Below, piece by piece: positions 1-7,657 of a DNA stretch of 64,000 nt. The notes beneath the pieces are model-generated. The model ran no database searches, had not been told where the DNA came from, and saw only the letters and a list, made by a program, of their open reading frames with translations. The position numbers and the translations under genes were made by a program. The stretch's first letter is position 1, and each line of letters opens with the position of its first letter. Origin of the DNA: Pseudomonadota bacterium (GTDB taxonomy: Bacteria > Pseudomonadota > Alphaproteobacteria > Rhizobiales > Rhizobiaceae); assembly GCA_023451735.1 (NCBI GenBank), contig JAEXYH010000071.1:1-64000 (forward strand), given 5' to 3'.

Positions 1-10
1 ATGGGCGTAG

Positions 11-409
11 GACGGCGAAAAGGTCGTACCCGTCACCCACACCAAGGAGACATTCCCGGTCGAGGAATGGCAGGACCATGCGTCGCCGGTCTGGAATTTC
101 GGCAAGCAGGATCTTCCGGAAACGGACGTCCTAAATGTGAAGGTGGCACGCTCCGACAAGGACGAGAAGCACCTTTGCCCCATGCCGCTCAACATCACGA
201 AGCGCGCGCTCCGCATGTGGTCGAATCCTAACGACGTCGTTTTCTCGCCGTTCATGGGCATCGGCTCCGAGGGTTACGTGTCGCTGCAGCAGGGGCGCCG
301 CTTCGTCGGAACCGAGCTCAACCCGAACTACTTCCGCCAAGCAGTGAAGAACCTGGGCGAGGCAGCGGCTGTCGGCAGCGAGAACGATCTGTTTAAGGCT
401 GCAGCATGA
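11..409 (+). CDS. DNA methyltransferase, C-terminal part
   Basis: This is the C-terminal part of a phage-type DNA methyltransferase of the N4/N6 amino class. The reading frame shows the VPVTHT stretch, then a late SAM-binding motif (FSPFMGIGSEG) followed by GTELN. In this class the catalytic motif comes before the SAM motif, so the catalytic half would lie left of the window. However, a TAG stands in this frame at 8-10, directly before the conserved sequence, so the gene is either broken by a nonsense or frameshift change or would have to restart internally (GTG at 137). It overlaps the next gene by ATGA. The family call is fairly sure; integrity is doubtful. Confidence 0.65.
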   Translation, partial: DGEKVVPVTHTKETFPVEEWQDHASPVWNFGKQDLPETDVLNVKVARSDKDEKHLCPMPLNITKRALRMWSNPNDVVFSPFMGIGSEGYVSLQQGRRFVGTELNPNYFRQAVKNLGEAAAVGSENDLFKAAA

Positions 410-636
410 GCCCCGCCGAGATGGAAGCATCCTGCAACGCCAGCCTCGCCGGCGCCAAAGAGTTCGGCCTCCCAGAAGCCAAGGCTTGCGTGAACCTCGT
501 CACACCTAAGGGCTGGAAACCGCCGCCGGGCTTCCCGCGCGGCTACCTGCTGCAGGTGAAGGAAAACGGCGATCGGCTGTCGAGCTACCCCGCGCTGCGG
601 CTGCGGGCATGGATCAGGAAGGCGGTGGCCACATGA
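406..636 (+). CDS. Small phage protein, function unknown
   Basis: A 76-residue protein that I do not recognise. It is basic and proline-rich in the middle (GWKPPPGFPRGYLLQ) and has no membrane segment. Its ATG overlaps the stop of the methyltransferase and its own stop overlaps the ATG of the next gene, so it belongs to a tightly translated early operon. This coupling is the main evidence that it is real. Confidence 0.6.
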   Translation: MSPAEMEASCNASLAGAKEFGLPEAKACVNLVTPKGWKPPPGFPRGYLLQVKENGDRLSSYPALRLRAWIRKAVAT

Positions 637-974
637 CCTTCCAACCCACCACCGTCGGAGACACGCCGGCTGTCTGCAATTGCTGCGGCCGGCACGCTAT
701 CGGTATTGGTATCGGGGATGCGAAAGAGCCCCGATACCTCTGCCAGGAGTGCGTAATCCTCGTCGAACAGATGAAGCGCGTACGCCGGTTCGATCCATAC
801 GAACTCGAGGCCCGTATGGGCGGCATGGAAGCAGCTGGCCCGTTGGTCGATGAGTTCGGCAGTGACCTAGCCGAGTGGAGCGAAGAGCAAGTCCTCATGT
901 TCTGTGGCGCGATCTGGAAGGGATGCGCCGACAGGCTAAGGGAAGTTGTCCGGAAAGGGGAGGCGCCGTTTTGA
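633..974 (+). CDS. Putative zinc-ribbon phage protein (DUF6511-like)
   Basis: A 113-residue protein with a CNCCGRH knuckle near residue 20 and a second CQEC knuckle about 25 residues later, which together look like a treble-clef or zinc-ribbon site. The C-terminal half is helical and acidic and, from memory, resembles the DUF6511 domain of alphaproteobacterial phages. The ATG at 633 was chosen over one at 609 because it forms the usual ATGA overlap with the preceding stop and has an AAGG-containing ribosome site. The function is unknown; nucleic-acid binding is only an inference from the cysteine pairs. Confidence 0.6.
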   Translation: MTFQPTTVGDTPAVCNCCGRHAIGIGIGDAKEPRYLCQECVILVEQMKRVRRFDPYELEARMGGMEAAGPLVDEFGSDLAEWSEEQVLMFCGAIWKGCADRLREVVRKGEAPF

Positions 975-1132
975 CCGGCTGGATTGTGATTATCGGCGGT
1001 GTTGCCGCGCTCATCGCCATAGATCAGTGGCACCGCAGCAACTGCCGCAGGTGGGACGCGCTAGACGCGAAAGAAGATAACTCGTTAGCTGGAGCAATGG
1101 AGAGGAGCAGACGCTATGCATCACGCCAATGA
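971..1132 (+). CDS. Small single-pass membrane protein
   Basis: A 53-residue frame starting at a TTG that overlaps the TGA of the previous gene. The N-terminus is one hydrophobic helix (GWIVIIGGVAALIAIDQW) followed by a charged tail, so it is probably an inner-membrane peptide. The stop falls inside the start region of the next gene. The non-ATG start and the tight overlap suggest translational coupling. The function is unknown. Confidence 0.5.
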   Translation: MTGWIVIIGGVAALIAIDQWHRSNCRRWDALDAKEDNSLAGAMERSRRYASRQ

Positions 1133-1847
1133 CAATAGCCGCGGCGTCGTCATCCTCCTCTGCAACCTGACCGACGCGATGGCCCTGCCGTGGATAGAGG
1201 GCGGATACGAGGTAGTAATGGTTGACCCGCAGCATGGCGAGACGACTAACCGCCAAGGTGTCACGCGGTTCGCGGGCACGATCGTAGAGGCAGGGGATAT
1301 GCTCGGGCAGATGATCCGGTCTGGCCGCGTGGTGTTTGTTGCCGGCTTCCCACCGTGCACCGATGTTGCCGTGTCCGGAGCTCGATGGTTTGAGAGTAAG
1401 CGGCAAGCCGACCCTTACTTTCAAGCCAAGGCCTCGATCGTGGCGGAGCAGTGCCGCATGACGGGCCTGCTATCGGGTGCTCCGTGGATGTGGGAGAACC
1501 CTGTTAGCGTCTTCACCAACATCTTCGGAGCGGCCGACCACACATTCCACCCGCACGAGTACACGCAACTATGCGCCGACGACAACTACACGAAGAAGAC
1601 CTGCCTTCGAGTAGGAGGTGGATTCAGTATGCCCCCTAAGTGCCCGGATATTTCGCTCGGCAAGCCGGACAATCGCATTCATGCTGCGCCACCGGGCGAC
1701 GATCGCGCTAATTTCCGGAGCGCATTCCCGCATGGCTTTTCGCGCGCCGTCTACCTAGCGAACGCGCCCCATCTTCGGGTGCGTCCAAAAGCAGCCAACG
1801 ACAATCACCAGTCGATTCCAGCGGAGCGGAGGGTTTCCCATGCGTGA
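1116..1847 (+). CDS. Cytosine-5 DNA methyltransferase-like protein
   Basis: A 243-residue protein related to Dcm-type cytosine methyltransferases of phages. Residues about 12-38 match the SAM-binding region. A GFPPCTDVAVSG motif at 78-89 carries the PPC catalytic cysteine, and WENP at 126-129 replaces the usual ENV motif. It is shorter than bacterial m5C enzymes (often 300-400 residues) and shows no obvious target-recognition domain. The ATG at 1116 has a good GAGAGGAG site. The likely role is modification of phage DNA against host restriction; whether it methylates DNA or a free nucleotide cannot be judged here. Confidence 0.7.
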   Translation: MHHANDNSRGVVILLCNLTDAMALPWIEGGYEVVMVDPQHGETTNRQGVTRFAGTIVEAGDMLGQMIRSGRVVFVAGFPPCTDVAVSGARWFESKRQADPYFQAKASIVAEQCRMTGLLSGAPWMWENPVSVFTNIFGAADHTFHPHEYTQLCADDNYTKKTCLRVGGGFSMPPKCPDISLGKPDNRIHAAPPGDDRANFRSAFPHGFSRAVYLANAPHLRVRPKAANDNHQSIPAERRVSHA

Positions 1848-1999
1848 AGCAGCGCGGCTACCCATGGCGGGATCTCGCGGTCCCCAGCCTTCCATCGGCG
1901 AACCGTTCGCGCGTCCACACCGCTGTGGCGCGCGAAGGCCGTCTGCCAATTTTTTCCGAAGAGGGCTTCAGCCCTGCTCTCCATGTCTTCGGGTGTCAC
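1805..1999 (-). CDS. Small HTH DNA-binding regulator (Cro/CI-like)
   Basis: A 64-residue protein whose middle (FARHSGVDARTVRRWKAGD) reads as a helix-turn-helix with the recognition helix ending in RRW, as in small phage repressors. It is encoded leftward and its start overlaps the stop of the upstream leftward gene by ATGA. The pair is transcribed away from the primase gene, with a 21-base palindrome between them. It is a plausible controller of that divergent region, though no dimerisation domain is visible. Confidence 0.65.
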   Translation of the reverse strand: MTPEDMESRAEALFGKNWQTAFARHSGVDARTVRRWKAGDREIPPWVAALLHAWETLRSAGIDW

Positions 2000-2205
2000 A
2001 GCGAGATTTCATCCTTCACGAGCTTCATCTTGAATCGGTCGCTGCGAGCATAAACGGGGTTGTCGTCGCGGTCAGCAGAAACGATGCGGGCTGCGGCACG
2101 ATCATCCGAGCGAACCCATCTGGAGACAAAGTCCCGCGCTTCGGAGAGCGACTGGTGGATCGCAAGAACTCGATCTGCGGCAGTAAGGGTGAAGTAAAGG
2201 GTCAT
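1996..2205 (-). CDS. Small phage protein, function unknown
   Basis: A 69-residue basic protein (MTLYFTLTAADRVLA at the start) that I do not recognise. It is the first gene of a two-gene leftward operon with the HTH regulator, its stop overlapping that gene's ATG. It follows the candidate leftward promoter at 2239-2267 by about 35 bases. It might be an accessory regulator, but nothing in the sequence proves this. Confidence 0.6.
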   Translation of the reverse strand: MTLYFTLTAADRVLAIHQSLSEARDFVSRWVRSDDRAAARIVSADRDDNPVYARSDRFKMKLVKDEISL

Positions 2206-2238
2206 GACTGCGTCTCCTCGTGTGGCGTTGGTGATTAC

Positions 2239-2267
2239 GTACTAGGACCATTGGCCCTAGTTGTCAA
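2239..2267 (-). promoter_or_regulatory. Leftward promoter with 21-base operator in its spacer
   Basis: On the minus strand TTGACA (2262-2267) and TAGTAC (2239-2244) are separated by exactly 17 bases. That spacer is almost wholly filled by a palindrome at 2241-2261 (ACTAGGACCA, one central base, TTGGCCCTAGT with one mismatched pair). A repressor bound there would block the promoter of the HTH operon and sit about 25 bases before the primase gene. Binding by the HTH protein itself is an inference. Confidence 0.6.
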
Positions 2268-2286
2268 CATGGCTTGAGGAGATAAA

Positions 2287-4482
2287 ATGAAGCCGCTTGA
2301 ACTAGCACAGCACTTCACCGAACTGGGCTGGCCGGTCTTTCCGTGCAGATCGCACGCCGAGGAGCACGTCGACCAGCACGGCGAGATCACCACGCTCGGC
2401 GAAAAGACGCCGCTGACTACGAATGGATTCAAAGCCGCGACGCGCTTTGCCCGTATCCTCGACCGCTGGTGGACGGATTGGCCTGATGCCGCCGTTGGCC
2501 TGCCGACCGGATCACCGACGGGCTTTTTCGCATTGGACATCGACAACAAGCCTGGCGGGGCAAACGGATTCCTATGGCTCGACGAGATGCAGGCCGAGCA
2601 CGGCCCGCTGCCCGAGACCGCGCGCGTCATCAGTCCGAACGGCGGAATGCACATCTATTTTAAGTACGTCGTCGGCACCCGCAACCGCGGCGCCCTTGGC
2701 GCTGGCGTCGATATCCGGTCTGAGGGCGGCTACGTCGTGGCGGCTGGAAGCACGATGGCCAATGGCAGGCAGTACAAGTGGGTGGACGACGTGCGCGAGA
2801 TCGCCGACGCGCCCGCGTGGCTGCTGGACCTGTTGCTGCCGAAGTCGGCGCCGACACATAGCAGCTACACGGCGTCCAGCGCGACCAACAATGCCTATGT
2901 CGACGCGGCCGTCGATCGGGAGCTTGCCGACCTTGCCAGCGCGCCGATGGGGAATCGCAACAATAGCCTGAATGACGCCGCGTTCGCGCTCGGCACGTTC
3001 GTCGGCGCCGGTGCGATGCCGGAGGCTGAGGCGCGTGCCTTGTTGCAGGACGTGGCGCGTGGTTGGGGCAGGGATTGGTCCCGGTGCTGCAAGACGATCG
3101 AGAACGGCTTGAAGGCAGGCATTTCGCAGCCGCGCCATATCCCGGAGCCGGACTTTAAGGACAACACGCGCCTAGTAGATATCACCCGGATGATCCAGCG
3201 TGGGTTGGAGAAGGCGCGGGCGTTGGAGGCGGAGGCGCCCGAGAATATAGACCTTACCGTGCGGGAAGATGTGGTGGCTGGAGGGGATGATCTTCCCGTT
3301 CAGGAAGCGCCACAGCCCGCCAACGACAACCAGCCTTCCTCTCCCATCACCGCCACCGCCTTCAAATGGATCGATCCTGCCACCATTCCGCGACGCGAGT
3401 TCGCCTATGGCTCGCACTTCATCCGGAAGTACGTGTCGGTCACGGTCAGCCCGGGCGGCTTGGGCAAGACGTCCAGCAGCATCGCTGAGGCGCTTGCCAT
3501 GACCTCAGGCAGGGCGCTGCTTGGCACCAAGCCGCCGCAACGTCTCAAGGTCTGGGTGTTCAATGCCGAGGATCCGCGCGATGAAATGGAGCGGCGCATC
3601 ATGGCGGCCTGCATCCATTACAATCTCAAGCCGGAGGACATCGAGGGCCATCTGTTCCTGGACAGCGGCCGCGAGCAGGAGCTTTGCGTGGCCATCGAGG
3701 ACAAGAAGGCCGGCGTGCGAATCCAACAGCCGATCGTCGAGGCTGTAGTGGAGCAAATTGAGCGCTACGGCATCGACGTGATGATCGTTGACCCGTTCGT
3801 TTCCACCCATGGCGTTAACGAGAACGACAACGGCGCCATCGACAAGGTAGCGAAGCTGTGGGCACAGATCGCGGACTACACGAACTGCAGCATCGATATC
3901 GTGCACCATCTCCGGAAGGTGGCGGATCGCGAGGCAACGGTTGAGGATGCTCGAGGCGCTGTTTCGCTGATCGGCGCGGCGCGCTCGGTGCGGGTGCTCA
4001 ACCGGATGTCGCCGGAGCAGGCGGCCGAGGCCGGCGTAAAGCCTGAGGATCGTATGGGTCACTTCTCGGTGACATACGGCAAGTCGAACCTCACGCCGCT
4101 GTCGTCGCGCCTGGATTGGCGGAAGCTCGAAGGCGTCCCTCTAGGAAATGGGCGCGGTCTGACGAAGCCACAGGACTTCGCGCCGGTCGTCACGGAATGG
4201 CAGTGGCCTAGCGCAGAGGAAGTGGCAGGCGAGCTCACTGAGGCGCAACGGCAGGCCATCTTGGCGGCCGTGAGCGGCTCGGACTATAAAAAATCGGCCA
4301 AGGCTAAGAACTGGGTCGGGACAGCTGTGGCCTATGCGATGGGGCTAGATCTGGAAGATGCTGCGGCAAAGAAGAAGGCCGGCACCGTCGTCACGGCATT
4401 GTTCAAGGAGGGCGCGCTCGTTGAGGTCGAGGAGCGTGATCCGATCCGTAGAGAAATGGCTGTATTCGTAAGGGCGGCTTGA
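2287..4482 (+). CDS. Bifunctional primase-polymerase / RepA-type helicase
   Basis: A 731-residue replication protein. The N-terminal 200 residues match the prim-pol domain: FALDIDN with the metal-binding Asp pair at 84-86, GGMHIYF at 119-125, and the GVDIRSEGGYVVAAGS signature at 140-155. After a linker comes an ATPase of the RepA/hexameric helicase family with Walker A GGLGKTS near 391-397, Walker B VMIVDPF near 498-504, and IVHHLRK near 536. The gene has a clear GAGGAGA ribosome site. It probably primes and unwinds phage DNA at the prophage origin. The two-domain layout is complete. Confidence 0.85.
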   Translation: MKPLELAQHFTELGWPVFPCRSHAEEHVDQHGEITTLGEKTPLTTNGFKAATRFARILDRWWTDWPDAAVGLPTGSPTGFFALDIDNKPGGANGFLWLDEMQAEHGPLPETARVISPNGGMHIYFKYVVGTRNRGALGAGVDIRSEGGYVVAAGSTMANGRQYKWVDDVREIADAPAWLLDLLLPKSAPTHSSYTASSATNNAYVDAAVDRELADLASAPMGNRNNSLNDAAFALGTFVGAGAMPEAEARALLQDVARGWGRDWSRCCKTIENGLKAGISQPRHIPEPDFKDNTRLVDITRMIQRGLEKARALEAEAPENIDLTVREDVVAGGDDLPVQEAPQPANDNQPSSPITATAFKWIDPATIPRREFAYGSHFIRKYVSVTVSPGGLGKTSSSIAEALAMTSGRALLGTKPPQRLKVWVFNAEDPRDEMERRIMAACIHYNLKPEDIEGHLFLDSGREQELCVAIEDKKAGVRIQQPIVEAVVEQIERYGIDVMIVDPFVSTHGVNENDNGAIDKVAKLWAQIADYTNCSIDIVHHLRKVADREATVEDARGAVSLIGAARSVRVLNRMSPEQAAEAGVKPEDRMGHFSVTYGKSNLTPLSSRLDWRKLEGVPLGNGRGLTKPQDFAPVVTEWQWPSAEEVAGELTEAQRQAILAAVSGSDYKKSAKAKNWVGTAVAYAMGLDLEDAAAKKKAGTVVTALFKEGALVEVEERDPIRREMAVFVRAA

Positions 4483-4578
4483 CTTGAAAGATGAACAAGA
4501 GCGCCTATCTATATAACAGATAACCGCTTCGCCAGGTGACCACGGATGTACTGGCACCAGGCTGAGGCAGTTGCGGAA

Positions 4579-4610
4579 GGTCGGTGCGAGAAGTCGCCCC
4601 GGCCTTTTTT
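4579..4610 (+). terminator. Intrinsic terminator (type I of two repeated forms)
   Basis: GGTCGGTGCGA, a four-base loop, TCGCCCCGGCC and six T residues. It lies about 100 bases after the primase gene and closes that unit before the BA14K cassette. Nearly the same hairpin recurs at 5769. Confidence 0.8.
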
Positions 4611-4675
4611 GTATCGCTCGGTGAGGAACCATTGCGTCGCTCCTATCGTTTATAACGATCGCAAGGAGGATATGC

Positions 4676-5158
4676 ATGAAATCGTTGACAAAAGTGCTGG
4701 CCGCCGCGTCGCTTTCCGCCATGATGGGTCTATCATCGCTTGGCTCGGCAGTTGCCATGCCGCTGCCGTCGGTCGCGAAGCCGACCCAGGTAACCGATGT
4801 CCAGTCGGTTCAATGGGATCGCCGAGATTGGCGCGAACGGCGGGACCGCCGTGAATGGCGAGAAGACCGCAGAGACCGCCGCGAGTTGCGTGAGCGCCGC
4901 GCGGGATATTATGGCGGTCATCGCGGGTACCGTGATTATCGCCGCGGCTACCGACGCCATTCGGACGGCTTCTGGTATCCGCTGGCTGCCTTCGGAGCCG
5001 GCGCAATCGTTGGCGGCGCGGTGACTAGCCCACGCGTCTCTGGAGGGTCGAGCCACGTCCAGTGGTGCACCAATCGCTACCGCTCCTACCGCGCATATGA
5101 CAACACCTATGTGCCGCGTGCAGGCGTCCGCGCTCAGTGCAACTCGCCTTACAGCTGA
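4676..5158 (+). CDS. BA14K-family exported protein
   Basis: A 160-residue protein with a signal peptide (cleavage near AVAMP, residue 28), a long arginine/aspartate-rich repeat region (RRDWRERRDRREWR and so on, about 48-95), a glycine/alanine hydrophobic segment near 108-120 and a C-terminal BA14K-type domain with HVQWC, NRYRSYRAYDNTY and a final cysteine. BA14K proteins are envelope-associated proteins of Rhizobiales such as Brucella. It has an AAGGAGG site and its own terminator, standing as an independent cassette inside the prophage. It probably came from a host as lysogeny cargo. Confidence 0.8.
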   Translation: MKSLTKVLAAASLSAMMGLSSLGSAVAMPLPSVAKPTQVTDVQSVQWDRRDWRERRDRREWREDRRDRRELRERRAGYYGGHRGYRDYRRGYRRHSDGFWYPLAAFGAGAIVGGAVTSPRVSGGSSHVQWCTNRYRSYRAYDNTYVPRAGVRAQCNSPYS

Positions 5159-5181
5159 GGCTAGCATTCGTACAGCAGATG

Positions 5182-5207
5182 AAGGCGGCAGAAATGCCTC
5201 CTTTTTT
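5182..5207 (+). terminator. Intrinsic terminator (type II form)
   Basis: AAGGCGGCA, loop GAAA, TGCCTCCTT and a T run, with one mismatch in the stem. It closes the BA14K gene and has a sister at 6423. Confidence 0.7.
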
Positions 5208-5277
5208 GTGCGCGCGGATCGGAACGCAACGCCTCGCGAACTGTTGTCCATCCGCATTTACAGCAAAGGAGAGATAC

Positions 5278-5742
5278 GTGAGCATTTTCAGCAAGATCAA
5301 GGACGCGATCTTCGGTGGCGCAGCACAGGCGGCTCCAGCGTCTCCAACTGGCGCCGAACCGACACCCGCACCTTCGTCTATCCCTGAACCGGCAGCAACG
5401 ACGGCACCTCCGGTAGGGGGTACGGGTCAGGCAGTTCCTTCTACTGCAGGCGCATCTGTTCCAGCACCTTCGACCGGTACGGCAAGCGTCGAGGTCGCGC
5501 CTATTCTTGACGCAGCCGTGGCACGTAGCGGCCAGAAGCTCGACTGGAAGCATTCAATCGTTGATCTGATGAAGGCTTTGGGGATGGACGCTAGCTTGGC
5601 TGAGCGCAAGGAGCTTGCCGAAGAGCTCGGATACACCGGCGAAAAGGACGGCTCGGCTGAGATGAACATCTGGCTTCACAAGGCACTGCTGCGCAAGCTG
5701 TCAGAAAACGGCGGCAAGGTGCCAGCGGAGCTTCTCGACTAA
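5278..5742 (+). CDS. DUF3597 domain protein
   Basis: A 154-residue protein starting at GTG 5278 with an AAAGGAGAG site six bases upstream; the first residues (MSIFSKIKDAIFG) are typical of the family. Residues about 15-75 are a low-complexity Ala/Pro/Thr linker. The C-terminal 80 residues form the conserved DUF3597 domain (KLDWKHSIVDLMKALGMD, then ELAEELGYTGEKDGSAEMN), which resembles the LysM-adjacent helical domain common in Rhizobiales. The function is unknown. It sits as its own cassette between two terminators. The longer upstream frame lacks a ribosome site and was not used. Confidence 0.75.
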   Translation: MSIFSKIKDAIFGGAAQAAPASPTGAEPTPAPSSIPEPAATTAPPVGGTGQAVPSTAGASVPAPSTGTASVEVAPILDAAVARSGQKLDWKHSIVDLMKALGMDASLAERKELAEELGYTGEKDGSAEMNIWLHKALLRKLSENGGKVPAELLD

Positions 5743-5768
5743 GCCCTAATTATTGAGACGGTAAAGAT

Positions 5769-5800
5769 GGTCGGTGCGAGTATTCGCTCCGGCCTTTTTG
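5769..5800 (+). terminator. Intrinsic terminator (type I form)
   Basis: GGTCGGTGCGA, loop GTAT, TCGCTCCGGCC and five T residues. It is a close copy of the hairpin at 4579 and ends the DUF3597 gene. Confidence 0.8.
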
Positions 5801-5866
5801 TTTGCTTAGCAGGCCGGAACATTTCGCATAGAGCATCGTTCTGGCTCCAAACAAGGAGACACCAAG

Positions 5867-6397
5867 ATGAAAAAGATTGCACTCACCGCCGCCCTTTTCA
5901 TGTCTGCAACCGCGGCCTTCGCGCAGTCTGCGACTGAATCGACGGGCGTAAACTCTGCCCTTGGCGTAGCTCCCAAGACCGAAGACTTCGTCACGGAGGC
6001 CTCGGCCAGCGACATGTTCGAGATCGAGTCGAGCAAACTGGCCCTGCAGAAGGGCGACGATGCCGTCAAGAAGTTCGCTCAGCAGATGATCACTGATCAC
6101 GAGAAGACGACGGCTGAACTGAAGACGCTTATTTCAGGCGGCAAGGTGCAGGGCACCCCGGCAACCGCCCTGACCGACGATTTGAAGGAAGAAGTGGACG
6201 AGCTTGCCAAGCTTGAGGGCGCCGAGTTCAATGAAGAGTATATCGACGATCAGGTCGAAGCGCATGAGGATGCTGTGGACCTCTTCAAGCGCTACGCCGA
6301 AGAAGGCGAGAACGCCGAACTCAAAGCATTTGCGGCAAAGCACCTTCCCGCACTGGAGCACCACTACAAGATGGCTCAGGACATGGACAACGACTGA
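5867..6397 (+). CDS. DUF4142 exported protein
   Basis: A 176-residue protein with a signal peptide (MKKIALTAALFMSATAAFAQ). The remainder is a ferritin-like four-helix pattern of the DUF4142 family: FVTEASASDMFEIESSKLA, a KFAQQMITDHEKT motif with conserved His near 83, then LEGAEFNEEYID and a C-terminal ALEHHYKMAQ. These proteins are periplasmic and widely linked to envelope stress in Rhizobiales; a precise role is not known. It has an AAGGAGAC site and its own terminator, another independent cargo cassette. Confidence 0.8.
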   Translation: MKKIALTAALFMSATAAFAQSATESTGVNSALGVAPKTEDFVTEASASDMFEIESSKLALQKGDDAVKKFAQQMITDHEKTTAELKTLISGGKVQGTPATALTDDLKEEVDELAKLEGAEFNEEYIDDQVEAHEDAVDLFKRYAEEGENAELKAFAAKHLPALEHHYKMAQDMDND

Positions 6398-6422
6398 GCG
6401 GGCCCTTAGGCGGCGTGAAAAG

Positions 6423-6448
6423 AGGCGGCAGAGATGCCGCCTTTTTTA
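6423..6448 (+). terminator. Bidirectional terminator (type II form)
   Basis: AGGCGGCA, loop GAGA, TGCCGCCT and a T run. It lies between the convergent DUF4142 gene and the leftward membrane gene, and shares its sequence with the hairpin at 5182. Confidence 0.8.
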
Positions 6449-6847
6449 TTGCCTTGATGTCGCTATTTCCCAGACTCCATAGCCGAAGAGCCCGAGGCAT
6501 ACCAACGCGGCAATGATTGCAGCGAGGCCAAAGCGCTTCCCCCACTCCCAATGCTTCTGCGAACCATCTCTCGCGCCAGTGGCGTATCTTTGGTTCGACA
6601 GATAGGCCAGCAGCGTTATGAACACCGCCATCCCTGCACCGGAGGCGAAGTAGGTTAAAGACCTGACAGCCGCCTCGACTATCTGCCTATCCGGCCAGCG
6701 AAGGTCTTTAGACATCACATTGGACATGAACGCCAGGACAGCGATGCACGCACCACCGTTGAGCAATAGCAGTGCTTTTATGCCAGCTTGAGCCGCCTCA
6801 ACCGAAGCCGTTTCCAACTCCTTCGCGCGCTCCGGATCCTTTACCAA
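6446..6847 (-). CDS. Membrane protein with three or four helices
   Basis: A 133-residue leftward protein that I do not recognise. Hydrophobic segments lie near residues 22-42 (GIKALLLLNGGACIAVLAF), 65-85 (YFASGAGMAVFITLLAYL) and 108-128 (LAAIIAALVCLGLFGYGVW), with a charged N-terminus, so it is probably an inner-membrane protein. It has no neighbours in its direction. Phages often carry such proteins for superinfection exclusion, but that is speculation here. Confidence 0.65.
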   Translation of the reverse strand: MVKDPERAKELETASVEAAQAGIKALLLLNGGACIAVLAFMSNVMSKDLRWPDRQIVEAAVRSLTYFASGAGMAVFITLLAYLSNQRYATGARDGSQKHWEWGKRFGLAAIIAALVCLGLFGYGVWEIATSRQ

Positions 6848-6886
6848 AACACAACCTCCACCATCGCCCGTTACAACCCCTGATAC

Positions 6887-7078
6887 TGCACGGATGCACT
6901 TTCAAAAACCGGGCATTATCCGTGCACATCCGGACGGAGACACCTGCACAACGCTGCCCGGTTAGTGCACGGTCATAAGGGTATATATTTATATATACCC
7001 ATTACCGTGCAACCGTGCAGGGCGGTGTGCCGCGCGCACGGTTCTCAACAAATATAATTGGGCGCCGTGCACCGTGCA
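6887..7078. repeat. Iteron-like cluster of CCGTGCA around an AT palindrome
   Basis: The 7-base word CCGTGCA (or its complement TGCACGG) occurs at 6887-6893, 6920-6926, 6966-6972, 7005-7011, 7013-7019, 7065-7071 and 7072-7078, with a one-base variant at 7035-7041. Between the copies lies GGGTATATAT-TT-ATATATACCC (6979-7000), a perfect 10-base inverted repeat made almost only of A and T. The region is non-coding and sits between a leftward and a rightward gene. Short iterons next to an AT-rich unwinding element are typical of replication origins; a regulator-binding array is the alternative. Confidence 0.55.
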
Positions 7079-7162
7079 GACGGGCGGAAGAAATACAACC
7101 TGAGTGGCAGGGCATAGGCGGATTTCATATATCCGCTTCACCAACACCACTCAGGAGACACC

Positions 7163-7657
7163 ATGGCAAAGCCAACGCAGCAGACAGTTCGCATCAAAGG
7201 CGTCCGCACCATCATCCGCACGTCGGCCAACGGCAAGGTCACGACCAAGGCAGCACTGCCGAAGGAATGGGAGCTCCAGGCAGCTCAGGTTCGCGCTCTG
7301 CGGCAGCTTCCACAGTACGGCAGTCAGTTTCTCCTAGCCGGAGATCAGAACGCGGCGAAGCGTGGCCCGCGAGCTCAGCAGGAAGCGATCGCCGCGGGGA
7401 TGACACCGGGAGAGCCGGACGTCCGGATCTATCTCGCCAACGGTCAGATCCGGCTCATCGAGAACAAGGTCGGCCGAGCGTCGCTCACCGACAGTCAGAA
7501 GGAACGTCATCCGGCACTTGCGCGTCTCGGCCACCACGTTGCAGTCGTCCGCGCCGTAACCGGCGAAGAGGCAGCAAGGCAGGCAGTCGAGCTAGTCAGC
7601 AAATGGATCGCAGAAAATGACAATTGGCCGCTTGACAAATTTGTAAAAGTTTTGTAG
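7163..7657 (+). CDS. VRR-NUC-type PD-(D/E)xK nuclease
   Basis: A 164-residue protein with the VRR-NUC core: QEAIAAGMTPGEPDVRIYLA (Asp86), then RLIENKVGR with the catalytic Glu100 and Lys102, and HPALARLGHHVAVVRAV closing the fold. Phage VRR-NUC proteins are structure-specific nucleases related to Holliday-junction enzymes. An extra N-terminal basic region of about 60 residues precedes the domain. It has a good ribosome site (CAGGAGACACC) and lies directly after the iteron-like cluster, which fits a role in replication or recombination. The catalytic residues are all present. Confidence 0.75.
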   Translation: MAKPTQQTVRIKGVRTIIRTSANGKVTTKAALPKEWELQAAQVRALRQLPQYGSQFLLAGDQNAAKRGPRAQQEAIAAGMTPGEPDVRIYLANGQIRLIENKVGRASLTDSQKERHPALARLGHHVAVVRAVTGEEAARQAVELVSKWIAENDNWPLDKFVKVL

